In this document: one piece after another, positions 61,714 to 64,000 of the stretch
Layout: every line of letters begins with the position of its first letter
Position numbering within the stretch: the stretch's first letter is position 1
Origin: Streptomyces sp. NBC_00237
GTDB taxonomy: Bacteria; Actinomycetota; Actinomycetes; Streptomycetales; Streptomycetaceae
Direction of reading: 5' to 3'
Assembly: GCF_026342435.1 (NCBI RefSeq)
Contig: NZ_JAPEMT010000001.1
Span: 496,001-560,000 of the forward strand
Length of the DNA: 64,000 nucleotides
The notes under the pieces: generated by a model
Databases searched by the model: none
Told to the model about the DNA's origin: nothing
Seen by the model: the letters and a program-made list of their open reading frames with translations, nothing else
Translations under genes and position numbers: made by a program

Positions 61714-62951
61714 ACCTGCCCTGGTCGGGGCGGACCCGGCTACTGCTCGGCCCGGAAGGGCTCGGTGACTGGCTCTCGTACGCACCACTGGGCCGCACCA
61801 CCCTCCTCGTCGACCCCGCGCTCACCGACGCCACCATCACCACCCTCGTCGAGGACGGCCTGGAGCGCGCCGGGCACGTCGTGCGGCGGCTCGTCCCGGA
61901 CGGGGCGGGGGACGCCGACGAGATCCTCGAACTGAGTCGGCGTACGGAACGTGCCGATCTCTTCGTCGCCGTCGGCGGCGGGACCTGCATCGACCGCGCC
62001 AAACTGGCGGTCGTCGCCGGGGACAGCGAAGCGGCCGCGACCGCTCTGCGGACCCGTTCGCGGTGCGGACTGCTCGCCCTCGGGCCCGAAGTCCGGCGTA
62101 CGAGGCCCCTGTTGGCGGTGCCGACCACCGTCGGCCCTGGCTCCGAGCTGAGCCGGGTGGCCTGTATGCCGCACGAGCAGGGCAAGCGGCTGGTGTCGGC
62201 GGAGGCGCTGACACCCGACGCCGCACTCCTCGACGGCGCGGCGACCGAGACCCTGCCGGGGGAACTGCTCGCTGAAGGGATCCTGGAGGCGCTGTTCCGC
62301 ACGGTCACCCCCTATGCGGGGGACCACAAGGAACGGCCCGTCGAGGACGCCTTCTGTGAAGCTGCTGCCGGTCAACTCGCCCTACTGGGCTACCAGTTCG
62401 GCGGACTGCGCAGGACGGGCCGTCGGGCCGGCCCCGAACTGCGGTTGGACATCGCCCGGCTCAGTGGGCTGACGCACTCGACGTGGATGAGGCTGGGCCG
62501 CTCGCCCTTCACCACGGCGGGATGGATCGTCGCCAACGAGCTGTCCACCGCGCTCAACGTCCGCAAGATGACCGCTGTCGCCGCTCTGCTGCCGTCCCTG
62601 TGGCGGGCCGTGCTCGACGGTGACGAGCGGTACGGATCGGCAGCCCGGCTCCGCAGGATCTGGGGCCGGATCAGGGAGGCGGCACCCGCCGCCCTCCCCG
62701 AGGACCCGGCGCTCGGCATCGCCGTACTCATCGACGACTGGGGCATCGGCCGCACCGTCACGGCGGGCCCGGAGCGCGTCGCGCTCATCGCCCGACGCAC
62801 CACCAGGGCGTGGGGGGCGGGGCTCCCGATGCTGGGCGGACTGCTCACCGCCGACGTGCAGCGACTGCTGGACACGGTGTGCGGCAACGCCGCCACGGGG
62901 GACCACGCGCTTGCGGGCGGGGCCCCCACCACAGACTTCCGCGCCGCGTAA
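61710..62951 (+). CDS. mpaC: Daptide-type dehydrogenase/oxidative decarboxylase (MpaC-like, Fe-ADH fold)
   Basis: A 413-aa protein of the iron-alcohol-dehydrogenase fold. The nucleotide loop VAVGGGTCIDRAKLAV is near residue 88 and the second phosphate element AVPTTVGPGSELSRVA near 136. Where the family has its metal ligands the sequence reads GILEALFRTVTPY and STWMRLGRSPFTTAG, with Glu, Arg, Met or Thr in place of the Asp and His residues. MpaC-type enzymes oxidatively decarboxylate the precursor's C-terminal Thr; whether this one needs metal is open. GTG 61710 overlaps the aminotransferase stop. Confidence 0.75.
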   Translation: MNLPWSGRTRLLLGPEGLGDWLSYAPLGRTTLLVDPALTDATITTLVEDGLERAGHVVRRLVPDGAGDADEILELSRRTERADLFVAVGGGTCIDRAKLAVVAGDSEAAATALRTRSRCGLLALGPEVRRTRPLLAVPTTVGPGSELSRVACMPHEQGKRLVSAEALTPDAALLDGAATETLPGELLAEGILEALFRTVTPYAGDHKERPVEDAFCEAAAGQLALLGYQFGGLRRTGRRAGPELRLDIARLSGLTHSTWMRLGRSPFTTAGWIVANELSTALNVRKMTAVAALLPSLWRAVLDGDERYGSAARLRRIWGRIREAAPAALPEDPALGIAVLIDDWGIGRTVTAGPERVALIARRTTRAWGAGLPMLGGLLTADVQRLLDTVCGNAATGDHALAGGAPTTDFRAA

Positions 62952-63032
62952 ACAGCGGCACGGAGCAACACCCTCTCCATCTTCTCCATCTTCTCCGTCT
63001 TCCAACAACCTTCATCCGTAAAGGAGTTCGCC

Positions 63033-63209
63033 ATGGGCGAGCAGCAGAGCAAGAACGAGACCTCGCAGGTCAACGCCGATCCGACGGCTTCGCTGGAGCT
63101 GGGTCTTCAGGAGCTGGAGGCCCTTGAGGCTCCGGGTTTCTGGACCGGTTTCTCGGCGGGTACGGCGATCAGCGGTGCGGCCATCGCGTCGGCCGCCATC
63201 GCCACCTGA
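63033..63209 (+). CDS. mpaA: Daptide-type precursor peptide A (copy 1)
   Basis: A 58-aa peptide. Leader MGEQQSKNETSQVNADPTAS and LELGLQELEALEAPG, then a hydrophobic core beginning FWTGFSAG and ending AAIASAAIAT. The C-terminal Thr is the residue daptide enzymes convert to an amine. Start ATG with AAAGGAGTTCGCC. Same core as copy 2 at 63486, so the two copies give the same product. Confidence 0.85.
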   Translation: MGEQQSKNETSQVNADPTASLELGLQELEALEAPGFWTGFSAGTAISGAAIASAAIAT

Positions 63210-63262
63210 GTTCCACCCCCGTACACGTACCGCATCCATCACTTCCGTAGGAGATCTGAACC

Positions 63263-63442
63263 ATGTCTGAACTGAAGAACAACGCCGTCGAGACCGCTGC
63301 CGCTCCCGAGCAGGACCTGGAGCTGGGGCTTCAGGAGCTGGAGACGCTGGAGGCGCCGGGTTGGGCGACCATCGGTGGCTTCTCGGCCGGTGTCGCGTCC
63401 GCCGCGTCCGCCGCCGTGGTCTCCGCGACCATCATCACGTGA
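63263..63442 (+). CDS. mpaA: Daptide-type precursor peptide B (copy 1)
   Basis: A 59-aa peptide, related to peptide A. Leader MSELKNNAVETAAAPEQD and LELGLQELETLEAPG; core begins WATIGGFSAG and ends VVSATIIT, again with a C-terminal Thr. Start ATG with GTAGGAGATCTGAACC upstream. The protein is identical to copy 2 at 63724, with only synonymous changes in the DNA. Confidence 0.85.
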   Translation: MSELKNNAVETAAAPEQDLELGLQELETLEAPGWATIGGFSAGVASAASAAVVSATIIT

Positions 63443-63485
63443 TCCGCACCCACCCCAAACCCCCTTCCCTGTAAAGGAGTTCAAC

Positions 63486-63662
63486 ATGAGCGAGCAGCAG
63501 AACAAGAACGAGACCTCGCAGGTCAACGCCGATCCGACGGCTTCGCTGGAGCTGGGTCTTCAGGAGCTGGAGGCCCTTGAGGCTCCGGGTTTCTGGACCG
63601 GTTTCTCGGCGGGTACGGCGATCAGCGGTGCGGCCATCGCGTCCGCCGCCATCGCCACCTGA
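63486..63662 (+). CDS. mpaA: Daptide-type precursor peptide A (copy 2)
   Basis: A 58-aa peptide identical to copy 1 except near the N-terminus (MSEQQNK instead of MGEQQSK). The core FWTGFSAG...AAIAT is the same. GTAAAGGAG is 7 bases before the ATG. Confidence 0.85.
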   Translation: MSEQQNKNETSQVNADPTASLELGLQELEALEAPGFWTGFSAGTAISGAAIASAAIAT

Positions 63663-63723
63663 GTTCCACAGCGTCTCACGTACACCACATCTCACACCTC
63701 GCACCTCGTAGGAGATCTGAACC

Positions 63724-63903
63724 ATGTCTGAGCTGAAGAACAACGCCGTCGAGACCGCTGCCGCCCCTGAGCAGGACCTGGAGCTGGGGCTTCAGGAGCT
63801 GGAGACGCTGGAGGCGCCGGGTTGGGCGACCATCGGTGGTTTCTCGGCCGGTGTCGCGTCCGCCGCGTCCGCCGCCGTGGTCTCCGCGACCATCATCACG
63901 TGA
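63724..63903 (+). CDS. mpaA: Daptide-type precursor peptide B (copy 2)
   Basis: A 59-aa peptide with the same protein sequence as copy 1, including the core WATIGGFSAG...SATIIT. GTAGGAGATCTG precedes the ATG. Only silent changes relative to copy 1 were seen. Confidence 0.85.
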   Translation: MSELKNNAVETAAAPEQDLELGLQELETLEAPGWATIGGFSAGVASAASAAVVSATIIT

Positions 63904-63946
63904 TCCGCACCCACCCCAAATCCCCTTCCCTGTAAAGGAGTTCAGC

Positions 63947-64000
63947 ATGAGCGAGCAGAACAACAACGAGAACGCGCGGGTCAACACCGACCCGACCGCT
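63947..64000 (+). CDS. mpaA: Daptide-type precursor peptide A (copy 3, cut by window edge)
   Basis: The first 18 codons of another A-type leader, MSEQNNNENARVNTDPTA, preceded by the same GTAAAGGAGTTC site. It differs from the other A copies at several positions (NNNENAR, NTD), so it is an older or diverging copy. The core is outside the window. Confidence 0.8.
   Translation, partial: MSEQNNNENARVNTDPTA

Larger units (their letters stand above)
63033..64000 (+). repeat. Tandem duplication of the precursor pair
   Basis: The A-B pair at 63033-63442 is repeated at 63486-63903 with a period of 453-461 bases, and a third A begins at 63947. Coding and intergenic parts (CCCACCCCAAA, GTAAAGGAGTTC) are near-identical. 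Confidence 0.85.

Noticed and set aside
58452..64000. Lanthipeptide or lasso-peptide cluster
   Set aside because: No LanB/LanC/LanM or lasso cyclase is present. Aminotransferase, methyltransferase and dehydrogenase fold plus Thr-ending peptides fit daptides.

Overview
The window is high-GC actinobacterial DNA, almost certainly from a Streptomyces chromosome. Evidence: GTG/TTG starts and ATGA/GTGA overlaps are common, there are DmdR-type iron boxes and HAIR-type heat-shock operators, a DUF397 gene is present, and several short repeats seen across Streptomyces genomes recur here. No rRNA, phage or intact transposase was found. There is one tRNA gene.

Layout. (1) 1-11.3 kb: an iron-regulated siderophore locus. 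It holds two FecCD permeases, a binding lipoprotein, a FhuF-like reductase, and a tightly overlapping operon for an NRPS-independent siderophore (ATP-grasp ligase, two IucA/IucC synthetases, MFS exporter, PLP decarboxylase). Four iron boxes lie in the two divergent promoter regions. (2) 11.35-15.7 kb: an arsenic island (arsC, two arsR, acr3, an ArsN1-like acetyltransferase, an ArsO-like flavoprotein). (3) 15.9-20.1 kb: an ATPase/nuclease-like gene next to tRNA-Gly(CCC), a small zinc-ribbon protein, dcd, a phosphoribosyltransferase and a Yip1-family membrane protein. (4) 20.5-22.8 kb: a CCG-type Fe-S oxidoreductase. (5) 23.1-37.6 kb: an exopolysaccharide cluster (two nucleotide-sugar enzymes, glycosyltransferases, a phosphoglycosyl transferase, Wzx- and Wzy-like proteins, a BY-kinase, a low-Mr tyrosine phosphatase, an LCP protein). 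(6) 37.8-42.0 kb: dnaK-grpE-dnaJ-hspR; clpB at 50.2-52.8 kb has its own HAIR-like site. (7) 42.0-50.0 kb: accessory genes, including a DUF397 gene beside a frameshifted ATPase remnant, an RloA/RloB-like pair, an NmrA/TetR pair, a 230-bp MITE-like element, and two tandem TrmB/LuxR-like regulators next to a secreted peptide with five DIAW motifs. (8) 53-55.3 kb: YbjN protein, PIG-V-like mannosyltransferase and a small membrane protein. (9) 55.4-64.0 kb: a second TrmB/LuxR-like regulator divergent from a secreted peptide with NEWVV/NDWVV motifs and a luciferase-like oxidoreductase, followed by a daptide-type RiPP cluster (recognition protein, methyltransferase, aminotransferase, dehydrogenase-like protein) and five tandem precursor genes in A-B-A-B-A order, the last cut by the window edge.

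The most interesting parts are the two regulator/tryptophan-motif-peptide loci, which look like one system in two versions, and the daptide cluster with duplicated precursor pairs and a dehydrogenase-like enzyme that appears to have lost the family's metal ligands. All assignments were made by eye from translated sequence; none was checked against a database.
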